A stretch of DNA of 20,610 bases from Proteobacteria bacterium UBA6492 (GTDB taxonomy: Bacteria > Pseudomonadota > Gammaproteobacteria > UBA6429 > Thiohalophilaceae), in contig DJMK01000057.1 in the NCBI GenBank assembly GCA_002436485.1, positions 392 through 21,001 on the forward strand, written 5' to 3'. Made by a program: the position numbers and the translations under genes. Shown here one piece after another: positions 6,186-13,632 of this stretch. Each line of letters begins with the position of its first letter. Positions within the stretch are counted from its first letter, which is position 1. The notes under the pieces are model-generated. The model made no database searches. It was not told the DNA's origin and was given only the letters and a program-made list of their open reading frames with translations.

Positions 6186-6461
6186 ATGCCTTCAAATCCG
6201 GACAAGCTGCTGAAGAAACACCAGCAACTCACGCACTCCGAGATGCTAAAAGTGACGTCACATGTGCAGCGCTCAGCGGGAGAATGGATCATTAACACAT
6301 TGATGATCGACGGTTACGACGTGCCGTTTCGTTTTAAACGCAAAAAGGCATATCGAAACGTCACTGGCCAGCGCGTCAATATGACATATTATCCTGTCGT
6401 GGAGTCAGTGGGTGGTATCGATATGGAAATCATGAACGTGGTCAGGATCAAGATTGCTTGA
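6186..6461 (+). CDS. Conserved hypothetical protein (91 aa)
   Basis: The ATG at 6186 lies 4 bases after the rhomboid stop and is preferred over a start inside the rhomboid gene. No clear ribosome binding site is visible, so translation may depend on the upstream gene. The product is small, basic and soluble: an N-terminal helix rich in Lys, Gln and His, then RSAGEWIINTLMIDGYDVPFRFKRKKAY in outline and a strand-rich end VGGIDMEIMNVVRIKIA. I do not recognise the family. Confidence 0.65.
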   Translation: MPSNPDKLLKKHQQLTHSEMLKVTSHVQRSAGEWIINTLMIDGYDVPFRFKRKKAYRNVTGQRVNMTYYPVVESVGGIDMEIMNVVRIKIA

Positions 6462-6483
6462 TATATACAATACGGGCTCTGCT

Positions 6484-6891
6484 ATGAATTGTTACCAATC
6501 AAAATACTGGCAGGTTGACCTGCCTGCAGAATGGCAGGCCGAGCAGGAGGACGATGCCGTGGTGTTGTATCACCCTGATAATGACGGTGCGCTGCTAATC
6601 AGCACTATGCAGGAGGATGAGGATATTACCGATGAATACCTGGCTGAACTGGTCGATGAGCACGTCGCAGCAGATGCTGAGCTTGAACAGGTTGAGTTTG
6701 GCCCATTTGACGGCTTGAGCGTTTGTTATGAGAGTGAAGGTGAGTACTGGTGTGAATGGTACTTACGCGCCAGGCAAATGTTGTTATTCATTACCTACAA
6801 TTGCCCACTCGACCAGGAGGCGATGCAGGATGATGTAGTCGAAAGTATCCTGGAATCCTTGCAACTGCCCAGCGAAAATCAACTGCACTAA
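6484..6891 (+). CDS. Acidic hypothetical protein (135 aa)
   Basis: The ATG at 6484 is chosen over a TTG at 6454 that overlaps the previous gene. The protein opens with YWQVDLPAEWQAEQEDDAVVLYHPDNDGALLIST, a strand pattern like small PsbP- or DUF1795-type domains, in which a short sequence W.V.LP..W is followed by L.-I.T strands; this comparison is by eye only. It is very acidic, with many Asp and Glu across 52-82, and ends in a helix DVVESILESLQLP. No signal peptide is present, so it is probably cytoplasmic. Confidence 0.65.
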   Translation: MNCYQSKYWQVDLPAEWQAEQEDDAVVLYHPDNDGALLISTMQEDEDITDEYLAELVDEHVAADAELEQVEFGPFDGLSVCYESEGEYWCEWYLRARQMLLFITYNCPLDQEAMQDDVVESILESLQLPSENQLH

Positions 6892-6901
6892 GAGCCAGTT
6901 T

Positions 6902-6918
6902 TGATCAAATATTGATCA
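6902..6918. promoter_or_regulatory. Perfect 7-bp dyad before the ExeA-FHA gene
   Basis: TGATCAA (6902-6908) and TTGATCA (6912-6918) are perfect inverted repeats separated by ATA-type three bases, a 17-bp operator-like site 80 bases before the ATG at 6998. More GATCA words follow at 6923 and 6948. The regulator is unknown. The spacing does not match the FNR consensus (TTGAT-N4-ATCAA). Confidence 0.4.
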
Positions 6919-6997
6919 TGCCGATCATAAAGCGGTATGCATTTACTGATCAGTGTGGTAAAAAAGCACTGCTAACGCATCACCAAGAGGCTGCGAT

Positions 6998-8200
6998 ATG
7001 TATTGTGAATATTTTGGATTACGCGATTATCCATTTTTATCCACAGCAGACCGCCGATTTTTCTACATCAGTGAAGGCCAGTCCCAGGCCAAAAATTATC
7101 TTCAATACCTGCTGGAAATTCGTGACGGAATAGTCGTCCTGACTGGTATGCCGGGTTCCGGCAAGTCTGTACTGCTTGAACAGTTATTACATGATATACC
7201 CGGTAGTGTTTCTACTGCTCGTATTCGGCATACGTTGCTCAATGACGAGGAGTTTCTGTTTTCGGTTTGCATGCAGCTTGAATGTATACCTGAAGAAACA
7301 GCTAAACCGCAGTTATTCAACGCAATTCGTGACTACGCGATGGATCAACACCTGGCAATGAAACCGGTATTGCTGGTAGTGGAAGATGCACAAAACCTGA
7401 ACCCGCGTATTCTCGAAGAGATACGCCAACTGGCCAGCCTGGAGATGTTTGGTCGTAAACTGATCCAGGTGATTCTTGTTGGCCAGCCTGAGCTGGAAGA
7501 CATTCTGGCAGCTATGCCAAATGAGGCGCTGGCCCAGCATATTCGTCTACAGCATCGCCTTATGCCACTGGGTAAACGTGAGTTGAGTGAATACATCGAT
7601 TATCGTTTGTATGTCGCAGGGAATGACGGGCGTATAGTTTTTCCAAGCGAGCTTATGCAGGACATTCTTGCCTATACCGGTGGTATTCCCCGGCTTATCA
7701 ATCAGTTGTGTGACATGATGCTGGTTACCGCGTTTATCAACCACACAGATCTGATTGATTCGCGTTGTTTACGCAGCTCGGTGCAAAAGCTTGGCTGGCC
7801 ACTTTATGCAGAACGCCGGCACGATTCGGCCAGGCTGAACCGGGATGATGTTGATATGCGTCCTGTTCCCCTGCTTACCGTACATAATGGTGACAGCATA
7901 GTTGGTAAATATCTGTTAAATAAAAAACGCATGCTAATTGGACGTAGTGCGAACGCGGAAATCGTTATTGATGACCCGGCAGCGGGTCGCATTCATGCAC
8001 AACTGGTTAATATGGATAAACAATTTTTCATTCATGACCTGAATAACAATGGAGAGACAAGCCTGAACGATCAGCCAGTGAAGTGGCGTGTACTATCTGA
8101 TGGAGATGTGCTCCAAATAGGTAACTATACATTGGAGTACCAGCTTTCTGATAAACAACTTATGCCGGAAGATGAACAGGAATCGGCTGCGATCGCATGA
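6998..8200 (+). CDS. ExeA/GspA-type AAA ATPase with C-terminal FHA domain
   Basis: This 400-residue protein opens with YCEYFGLRDYPFLSTADRRFFYIS, the usual start of ExeA/GspA-type ATPases. Walker A is GMPGSGKS (50-57), Walker B is VLLVVEDAQ (124-132, Asp130), sensor-like VGQPEL is at 161-166, and GGIPRLINQLCD (228-239) is the conserved C-terminal helix motif. In place of the membrane segment and peptidoglycan-binding domain of ExeA there is an FHA domain (about 308-385) with LIGRSANAEIVIDDP and GRIHAQL. FHA domains bind phosphothreonine through a Ser in S-x-x-H; here that residue is Gly330. No GspB or secretion genes are adjacent. The ATG at 6998 has GAGG about 10 bases upstream. Confidence 0.9.
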   Translation: MYCEYFGLRDYPFLSTADRRFFYISEGQSQAKNYLQYLLEIRDGIVVLTGMPGSGKSVLLEQLLHDIPGSVSTARIRHTLLNDEEFLFSVCMQLECIPEETAKPQLFNAIRDYAMDQHLAMKPVLLVVEDAQNLNPRILEEIRQLASLEMFGRKLIQVILVGQPELEDILAAMPNEALAQHIRLQHRLMPLGKRELSEYIDYRLYVAGNDGRIVFPSELMQDILAYTGGIPRLINQLCDMMLVTAFINHTDLIDSRCLRSSVQKLGWPLYAERRHDSARLNRDDVDMRPVPLLTVHNGDSIVGKYLLNKKRMLIGRSANAEIVIDDPAAGRIHAQLVNMDKQFFIHDLNNNGETSLNDQPVKWRVLSDGDVLQIGNYTLEYQLSDKQLMPEDEQESAAIA

Positions 8201-8220
8201 TTAGCCTGTGGAATACAATG

Positions 8221-8248
8221 AAAAGCCGGCGCTTGTGCCGGCTTTTTT
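8221..8248. terminator. Bidirectional terminator shared by convergent genes
   Basis: AAAAGCCGGC (8221-8230) and GCCGGCTTTT (8237-8246) form a 10-bp perfect stem with a 6-base loop, followed by more T residues on the + strand and flanked by A residues on the left. It serves the ExeA-FHA gene (stop at 8200) rightward. The leftward hydrolase gene ends at 8247, so its stop codon is read from within the T tract, and its transcript ends in the same hairpin. Confidence 0.9.
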
Positions 8249-8828
8249 ATTTATAGAAGATATGCTTGCCAATGCGCGCCACGACGGTTCTTTTACGAGA
8301 CCAACTAGGTTTGATGTAACGGGCATGATAAAAGATCGCGCCATTCACTCGGGACTCGACTTCGCTGGCAATGAACTCGGATGCTATGCGTTTTGCTCGT
8401 TGCCATGCCTTGGTGTTGCCATCAAACGCTGGCTCGATTTCGGTCCAGGAAAAGGCGCCAACGTAGCGTTCCCTGATACTATCCCAGCGTTTTTCGAACA
8501 CTACCTCGCATATAGTATCCGGATAACGACTTGAAGCAACGCGGTTCATGGTTACCTCGGCGACGGCATATTGGCCATCAACAGGTTCGCCACGCGCCTC
8601 GTGATAGATATTTAATGCCAGGCAATGTAGTTGTTTGAGTTCTGCCTGGTGAGCCACGGCATAGCGTACCAACAGTCCGGCACCGAATAAAAAACAGATC
8701 AGCAAAAGTAACACCAGGAGGCGGCTTTGATCGCGCCGGTACCACCAGAATTTCAGATGTATTTTTAAGCCTGATAAACTGGCAGTCTGGGTGAGCAGGC
8801 GTAGCTTCTCGTTAAATGTATATCGCAT
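8247..8828 (-). CDS. Membrane-anchored SleB-type cell wall hydrolase
   Basis: This 193-residue protein has a 36-residue basic cytoplasmic start, one membrane segment (about 37-57) and an outward-facing domain. The latter matches Hydrolase_2 (PF07486; SleB/CwlJ): LALNIYHEARGEPVDGQYAVAEV (70-92) with Glu77 as the likely catalytic residue, NRV...YPDTICEVVF (95-111), FSWT (126-129) and a C-terminal NGAIFYHARYIKPSWS (162-177). The family cleaves peptidoglycan glycans, probably as lytic transglycosylases. The N-terminus has no cleavage site, so the enzyme stays attached to the inner membrane. No good ribosome binding site precedes the ATG. It is divergent from slyX across a 116-base gap. Confidence 0.88.
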   Translation of the reverse strand: MRYTFNEKLRLLTQTASLSGLKIHLKFWWYRRDQSRLLVLLLLICFLFGAGLLVRYAVAHQAELKQLHCLALNIYHEARGEPVDGQYAVAEVTMNRVASSRYPDTICEVVFEKRWDSIRERYVGAFSWTEIEPAFDGNTKAWQRAKRIASEFIASEVESRVNGAIFYHARYIKPSWSRKRTVVARIGKHIFYK

Positions 8829-8944
8829 AAGGTAAACGCAAGTAACGCTATAACCATATTATCGGTGACGTACTATGAAACTATAACAATTATACTCTTT
8901 TTTTATTAGAATAGGCAGAACCGCTTAATGGTATCGGGGTAGCT

Positions 8945-9148
8945 ATGAACGACAGAATTGCCGAACTGGAGTCCCAGATTGCATTTCAGGATAACACGAT
9001 CCAGGAGCTCAATGATGTTGTGGCAAAACAACAGGCACAGCTTGATGATTTATCAAGTGCTGTGAAGCTGTTGTTGAGCCAGGTAAAGCAGTTAAATGAA
9101 GTTGTTGCAGCGCCTGAAGGTGATGAGCCACCGCCCCCGCACTATTAA
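8945..9148 (+). CDS. slyX: SlyX family protein
   Basis: This 67-residue protein is a single long coiled coil (about 3-50) beginning MNDRIAELESQIAFQDNTI and ending in EPPPPHY, the diagnostic tail of SlyX. The length matches E. coli SlyX. Its role is unknown; the name comes from a link to lysis gene E suppression screens. A GGGGTAG lies about 6 bases before the ATG. The metalloprotein gene begins 2 bases after the stop. Confidence 0.93.
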   Translation: MNDRIAELESQIAFQDNTIQELNDVVAKQQAQLDDLSSAVKLLLSQVKQLNEVVAAPEGDEPPPPHY

Positions 9149-9150
9149 AA

Positions 9151-9615
9151 ATGATGCAGGTTATCGATAAGATTAATATGCCGCATGTGCTTGCATATGT
9201 GCAGCACAAGCTGTCAGGTTTCGATACGCAGCTGGTTGAGTGGATAAAACTTTTACCACTTAATGGGCGTCATATATTACATGGTTGTTGTAGCTATCCT
9301 GTCAGAACACGGCCGCGTGCACGCACTTACAAAAGTGGTTATCGCCTGCGTGCCAGCGTCAATGTCGAACTGAGTCCACCGTATGTGTACCAGCACTGGG
9401 CTCGTATACCTTCCAGTAATTATCAACAAGGCTGGTACTCCGGCGAAAAAACATTTGTGTTTGATGACCTGGATAGTTGTGCCTTACACACACTTGCGCA
9501 TGAGTGTTTTCATTTCCTGAGTCACTCAAAACAGGTGAAGTATAAAAATACCGAGGCCAATGCCAACTGGTGGGCTGATCAATGGACTGCCGAATTTAAA
9601 GCCCTGCATTCTTAG
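9151..9615 (+). CDS. Putative zinc-dependent (HExxH) protein
   Basis: This 154-residue protein carries HTLAHECFHFLSHS (113-126), in which His117, Glu118 and His121 make an HExxH motif. Fourteen residues later NTEANANWWADQW (133-145) offers Glu135 or Asp143 as a third ligand, and its Trp-rich stretch lies where an N-terminal helix of a gluzincin would pack. Strand-like segments HILHGCCSYPVR and YRLRASVNVEL precede it. No signal peptide is seen, so it is probably cytoplasmic. I do not recognise a named family. The start, 2 bases after slyX, has no ribosome binding site, suggesting coupling; ATG at 9154 is an alternative. Confidence 0.75.
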   Translation: MMQVIDKINMPHVLAYVQHKLSGFDTQLVEWIKLLPLNGRHILHGCCSYPVRTRPRARTYKSGYRLRASVNVELSPPYVYQHWARIPSSNYQQGWYSGEKTFVFDDLDSCALHTLAHECFHFLSHSKQVKYKNTEANANWWADQWTAEFKALHS

Positions 9616-9620
9616 TCGGG

Positions 9621-9908
9621 ATGGCGGACAAGACATCAAAAAACCGCAACTGGTCAGCCAAGGTGACTAGGGAAAGCAGGGCACTGGAGCTGGAGGAAGG
9701 GGTTTTTACCTGGCAGGATCCGGCTCGCATTGCCCACTCGCTGATGCAGTCGGCACTGGCCAGTAAGCGCCGCAAGGCAGAGCCATTCAGGTCGGCCATG
9801 TCGATGCTGGTTTTCTACATAAACCGAGCCGGGCGACGACTGGATCCCAAACAAAAGGCCGTACTTGAAAAAGCCAAGGAAGAATTACGCAAGTTACACG
9901 GAAATTGA
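9621..9908 (+). CDS. DUF3175 domain protein
   Basis: This 95-residue basic protein contains the full DUF3175 (PF11373) signature: NWSAKVTRESRALELEEGVFTW (10-31), then ARIAHSLMQSA, KRRKAEPFRSAMSMLVFYINRAG (49-71) and a final helix LEKAKEELRKLHG. The family is short, widespread in proteobacteria and uncharacterised; its many Lys and Arg residues allow nucleic-acid binding, which is inference. It begins 5 bases after the metalloprotein gene and may share its transcript. Confidence 0.9.
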   Translation: MADKTSKNRNWSAKVTRESRALELEEGVFTWQDPARIAHSLMQSALASKRRKAEPFRSAMSMLVFYINRAGRRLDPKQKAVLEKAKEELRKLHGN

Positions 9909-9969
9909 TCAGTGGCTGCGTTATACTTCAATTGTATTTAGAGAATTGAACGGTAGCAGGGAGGTTAGC

Positions 9970-10284
9970 ATGGCAGAGGATATCAAAGAAAACCTGAAAG
10001 CAGGCAAGACATGGTTACGCGGGCTGTACATCATCATATTTGCGATCTTCTACAGCATCGCCGAGATCGTATTGTTCGCGGTGGTGATTTTTCAGTTTTT
10101 ACTCACCTTGTTTACCGGACAGACCAACCAGCGGCTGTTAAAGCTTGGTCAGAGTCTTGGTACATACATATACCAGATCGTTATGTATATGACATTCAAT
10201 AGCGAACACCAGCCCTATCCGTTTGGAGCCTGGCCCAAGGGCCCGCCTTCTGTCAAAAAAGAGGCCCTCGAAGAAAAAGAATAG
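9970..10284 (+). CDS. DUF4389 membrane protein
   Basis: The ATG at 9970 sits 6 bases after a strong GGGAGG and is preferred over a start at 9865 inside the DUF3175 gene. The 104-residue product has a charged start, a pair of membrane segments (about 16-45), then TGQTNQRLLKLGQSLGTYIYQIVMYMTFNSEHQPYPF in outline, the conserved DUF4389 core (PF14333). It ends in an acidic tail. Function is unknown. It is usually found alone; here it follows DUF3175 by 61 bases. Confidence 0.88.
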   Translation: MAEDIKENLKAGKTWLRGLYIIIFAIFYSIAEIVLFAVVIFQFLLTLFTGQTNQRLLKLGQSLGTYIYQIVMYMTFNSEHQPYPFGAWPKGPPSVKKEALEEKE

Positions 10285-10371
10285 CTACTTACGTTGTCGT
10301 ATTACCCTGTTTGTTTGTGAGTAGTCATTCTTAGCAATTAGAGCACGCAGTCAAAATGGCAATGCAATAGC

Positions 10372-10860
10372 ATGGCTGGTGCAGTCACTATAAATCCAAT
10401 GAACTCGTCAGAGATTGCTGATGCTATCGATTTGATAGCGCGTGCTATGAATCAGGCAGAAGCTGACTGGGCCAAAAAAGCCTTTAATTATTATTTTGCC
10501 TGTGAGCATAAAGGTATCGACTCAACAAGAAATTACTACGTAGCCTTGAGTAATAATAAATTGTGTGGCTTGGTTGGTTTGCACCAATTCCGCTGGGGTC
10601 CTCCAGAAAATGTTTGGCTCTCATGGTTCGCCGTACATCCTGATTATCAGCGCAAAGGTATTGGTGCCCAGATGATCAATTACATACAGGTCCAAGCTGA
10701 AAAACAGGGGTACAACAAACTACTAGTTGAAACCTATGGTAGCGAGGAATTTTCTGTCGCACGTAGCTTTTATGCAAAGCAGGGTTTTACGCCGACTGGC
10801 AAGATTGAGCGATACATTGATGACAAGGTTGCCATGCTGGTCTATGGCAAACGGCTATAG
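10372..10860 (+). CDS. GNAT family N-acetyltransferase
   Basis: This 162-residue protein has the GNAT core: strand pair NNKLCGLVGLH and VWLSWFAVHPDYQRKGIGAQMI (81-102), with the acetyl-CoA-binding Q/RxxGxG as QRKGIG at 93-98, and motif B as SVARSFYAKQGF (128-139). The substrate could be a small amine or a protein N-terminus; it cannot be told. The ATG has no clear ribosome binding site; a 4-codon ORF (10356-10370) stops 1 base before it. It ends 2 bases before the SRAP gene, so the two are probably one operon. Confidence 0.9.
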   Translation: MAGAVTINPMNSSEIADAIDLIARAMNQAEADWAKKAFNYYFACEHKGIDSTRNYYVALSNNKLCGLVGLHQFRWGPPENVWLSWFAVHPDYQRKGIGAQMINYIQVQAEKQGYNKLLVETYGSEEFSVARSFYAKQGFTPTGKIERYIDDKVAMLVYGKRL

Positions 10861-10862
10861 AT

Positions 10863-11528
10863 ATGTGTGGACGCTATACACTCGGGCGTGAACCGGATTC
10901 GTTGCTTGATTACTTTCATCTGCATGGTGAAGTTCCTGTCTACCATCTGTCTTATAATATTGCACCGTCACAGACCGTGCCGGTGATCGTTCAGGATGTG
11001 AATCATAATCGAGAATGCAGGCTGATGCGTTGGGGGCTGGTGCCACACTGGGCAAAACAGGTGGACACCCGCTTTCGAATGATTAACGCACGCTGTGAAA
11101 CAGTGGCACAAAAGCCTGCATACCGTGATGCATTTCGTTCATCACGTTGCCTGGTACCGGCAGACGGATTTTATGAATGGCAGCAAACTGCGGATGGCAA
11201 GCAGCCATTCTATATATATAAGTCTGATAACGCTTTGTTTGCTATGGCGGGTGTGTGGTCGAAATGGCAATCCACAGACAATCAACTATTAACCTTTTCG
11301 ATATTAACGACACCGGCAAATACCTTCATGCAAAGCATTCATGAACGCATGCCGGTGATACTGTCTGAACCTGATTATGATGCCTGGCTGGATCCACAGA
11401 CGAATCAACAGGTACTGCTGGACATGCTGCAAGCGCATAAACAGGTTGAACTTGCCATGCACCCGGTCAGCAAGGCGGTGAATAGTCCAGATAATGATAC
11501 AAAAAGTCTCATCAAGGCGGTCGGATAA
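10863..11528 (+). CDS. yedK: YedK/HMCES-type SRAP abasic-site protein
   Basis: This 221-residue protein begins MCGRYTL, with Cys2 as the residue that forms a thiazolidine crosslink to abasic sites in single-stranded DNA once Met1 is removed. The other active-site residues fall at the same numbers as in E. coli YedK: Asn75 in INAR, Glu105 in DGFYEW and His160 in SIHERMPVIL. The RWGLVPHWAK (56-65) block and Asn32 in NIAPSQ are also conserved. It shields abasic sites during replication and is self-reversing. The ATG at 10863 must be right, since Cys2 is essential. The GNAT gene ends 2 bases before it. Confidence 0.95.
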   Translation: MCGRYTLGREPDSLLDYFHLHGEVPVYHLSYNIAPSQTVPVIVQDVNHNRECRLMRWGLVPHWAKQVDTRFRMINARCETVAQKPAYRDAFRSSRCLVPADGFYEWQQTADGKQPFYIYKSDNALFAMAGVWSKWQSTDNQLLTFSILTTPANTFMQSIHERMPVILSEPDYDAWLDPQTNQQVLLDMLQAHKQVELAMHPVSKAVNSPDNDTKSLIKAVG

Positions 11529-11683
11529 TGTCAGATTGCTGATATTTTCAAATAATCATTAAAATCAGTAAGTTATATGTCTAGCAACTGCAGGCCTGCT
11601 CCATGCATAAGAATTTCTTAATAAATCCACTATTGTGCCGAAATTACTTTGAGTAAGTGTATTTTTGAGAACAAGTTGGCAAA

Positions 11684-13513
11684 ATGAAAAAATCGATAGG
11701 ACTGGAGCTGCCCGAGCGCAAGAAACCTGCCAAGGACTCTTTTGATTGTCGTCCGCGGGCGGTTGAGAAATGGATTGAAGAGTTACCGCGTGCCAGCGTA
11801 GGTCGTTGTGCGCAGCTGATCTATTCCACTCTCAAGGAAACTAACGGGCTGGATATTCGACACAAGGATCGTGTGCGTATGCTGGAGGCACTGCGCGAGC
11901 CTGTTCAATACGTTGCCCAGTCAATGAAAAAACACTTCGTCGGTTCCGCAATTCCGTTGCCGGAAAAAAACCAGAAGATAGCCTATGCCAGCCGCGAGAT
12001 ACAATTGCTGATGGCGATGGGCTACAAGATTGCTATCGAGGATACCCTGTCAGGCAGCCTGTTCCTCGATAAGCGACACCTTACTACACTGGTTCACCGT
12101 GCGATTTCATACCTGAGTCGTATGCTACTCACGACATACCAGATTTATGAGCCGATTCCGCAGAATGTCTGGTTAAATCTCTACAAACTGTATGCACATG
12201 CCGAGATGCTTGGATTACACAGGACAGCCATTTCGGACAATCAACATCAGTACATAAACAAGACTACCATCCAGGGTGAATTTTCCCGCATCATGCTACT
12301 GTCGTTGACATCACCTTATCATCTGCGGCGCGGTGAAGTTGGACATGTCTATGTCAACCTGGAACGCTGGATGAACCTGGCCGGTTTACACAAGTTGAAT
12401 GACGAAAAACAACCAGAAGGAGATTTTGTCGCTGATCTAAATACGGACAATCCTCCTTGTTACCAAGCGCTGATCAACCAGGAAGAGCTTAGTGACAATG
12501 TAATAGCCATCGATACATATCGGTTGATTGACACGATCTATGGTGAATTACAGAAAAGTGAGGAGTTGTTTTCAAATACGCTTGTCAGGGTAAACATGGA
12601 AGATGCCAACCTGTCTCATGATTTGCTAAAAAGACTCGCATCATCATGGGGACCAATACATAAACGTGCGCATAAACGAGTTGAATGCAAGGCTGACATG
12701 AGGATTGCGGTTGGTCTGAGCGCGACGCACCAGGCTATTCTGCATTATGCGCATGCACACGATAATTTCGAGCAGAGCGTAGCCGAGGCTGATAGCCAGA
12801 TCATGCACGTGATTAAAATGCAGAGCCACTACAATGCAAGGGACGTGTCGCATGTTTCCGACAAAAGTTCTAGCGATGTTTGGGAAATGATTTACGATCA
12901 TGGGCGACTTTCGCTGGTGAATGCAAAAGCAATGGAGTCAGTGCTGGATAATTTGCCCACTAATGAGCATTGCACGATGGATGGCTGGAGCCTGTTAAAC
13001 CAGAGTTCACAGGGATTTTGTCTGCAATGCACCGATGAGTGCGGACATTGTTTGCAGGTTGGAGAAATTATTGGTGTCAGTCCGTCTGGTGGTACGTCAC
13101 CCGAGCACTGGACCGTCGGCGTGATTCAATGGATGAAGACCGAAGCAGGCAAGGGTATTACCATCGGTGGCCAGTTGCTGGGTAAGGCAGCCATTCCAGT
13201 CGGGATTACCAGCGCAGCGGACATTGATAACCGCGATCGGATACAACGTGCGTTGTTGATTCCAGCGGTCAAACAATTGGAGAAACCCAGCACCTTGATT
13301 ACTCATACCGGTAGCTTCCGAGAAGGTGCGGTAGTGCATGTCTATTTGCCGGCCGGCACTATCGAAATGAAATTACATCATGAATTTGACAGAGTCGGGC
13401 TGTACAGCGAGTTCCAGTACAAACAAATTTCCAGCATAAATATTAACAAGCAGTCAAAAACCGGTACCACCGATGACAGTGAAGATTTCGGCGAGGTCTG
13501 GTCAACTCTTTGA
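11684..13513 (+). CDS. Large PilZ-like c-di-GMP-binding protein (609 aa)
   Basis: This 609-residue protein has a long helical N-terminal part (about 20-330) with repeated short helices and no transmembrane segment. It then carries PilZ-type signature residues in two pieces: RAHKR (328-332, R-x-x-x-R) and LNQSSQGF (438-445, N-x-S-x-x-G). About 105 residues separate them instead of the usual 20-30, so the domain seems to hold an insertion with H-rich segments (AILHYAHAHD). The C-terminal part (450-580) is strand-rich and could be a second beta-barrel. Similar large proteins in gammaproteobacteria are called cyclic-di-GMP-binding proteins. It stands alone between 155-base and 119-base gaps. Whether it binds c-di-GMP is inference. 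Confidence 0.7.
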   Translation: MKKSIGLELPERKKPAKDSFDCRPRAVEKWIEELPRASVGRCAQLIYSTLKETNGLDIRHKDRVRMLEALREPVQYVAQSMKKHFVGSAIPLPEKNQKIAYASREIQLLMAMGYKIAIEDTLSGSLFLDKRHLTTLVHRAISYLSRMLLTTYQIYEPIPQNVWLNLYKLYAHAEMLGLHRTAISDNQHQYINKTTIQGEFSRIMLLSLTSPYHLRRGEVGHVYVNLERWMNLAGLHKLNDEKQPEGDFVADLNTDNPPCYQALINQEELSDNVIAIDTYRLIDTIYGELQKSEELFSNTLVRVNMEDANLSHDLLKRLASSWGPIHKRAHKRVECKADMRIAVGLSATHQAILHYAHAHDNFEQSVAEADSQIMHVIKMQSHYNARDVSHVSDKSSSDVWEMIYDHGRLSLVNAKAMESVLDNLPTNEHCTMDGWSLLNQSSQGFCLQCTDECGHCLQVGEIIGVSPSGGTSPEHWTVGVIQWMKTEAGKGITIGGQLLGKAAIPVGITSAADIDNRDRIQRALLIPAVKQLEKPSTLITHTGSFREGAVVHVYLPAGTIEMKLHHEFDRVGLYSEFQYKQISSININKQSKTGTTDDSEDFGEVWSTL

Positions 13514-13536
13514 GCATCGTGTGAGAATGCTTTTTT
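13513..13536 (+). terminator. Weak hairpin with T tract after the PilZ-like gene
   Basis: AGCAT (13513-13517) and ATGCT (13527-13531) form a 5-bp stem around a 9-base loop, followed by TTTTTT. The T tract is good but the stem is short and A/T-rich, so termination efficiency is doubtful. Confidence 0.35.
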
Positions 13537-13632
13537 ACCGCTGGTAGTATTACCTGCAGATCCAACTCCTGATAATATATAAATAATTGTCTGTTTTAAT
13601 GACGTTGCAGGTGTGTTGACACGGATCTGTTC

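Noticed and set aside
6902..6918. FNR box reading of the GATCA dyad
   Set aside because: FNR needs TTGAT-N4-ATCAA; the spacing here does not fit on either strand.
6912..7133. Frame starting in the dyad region before the ExeA-FHA gene
   Set aside because: It overlaps the true start of the ATPase in another frame and its sequence shows no domain.
8208..8534. Rightward 108-residue frame over the cell wall hydrolase
   Set aside because: It starts at the shared terminator and runs antisense to a domain with clear SleB motifs.
9009..9209. Antisense frame across slyX
   Set aside because: SlyX is a clear family match in the + frame; the reverse frame spans the gene junction with no support.
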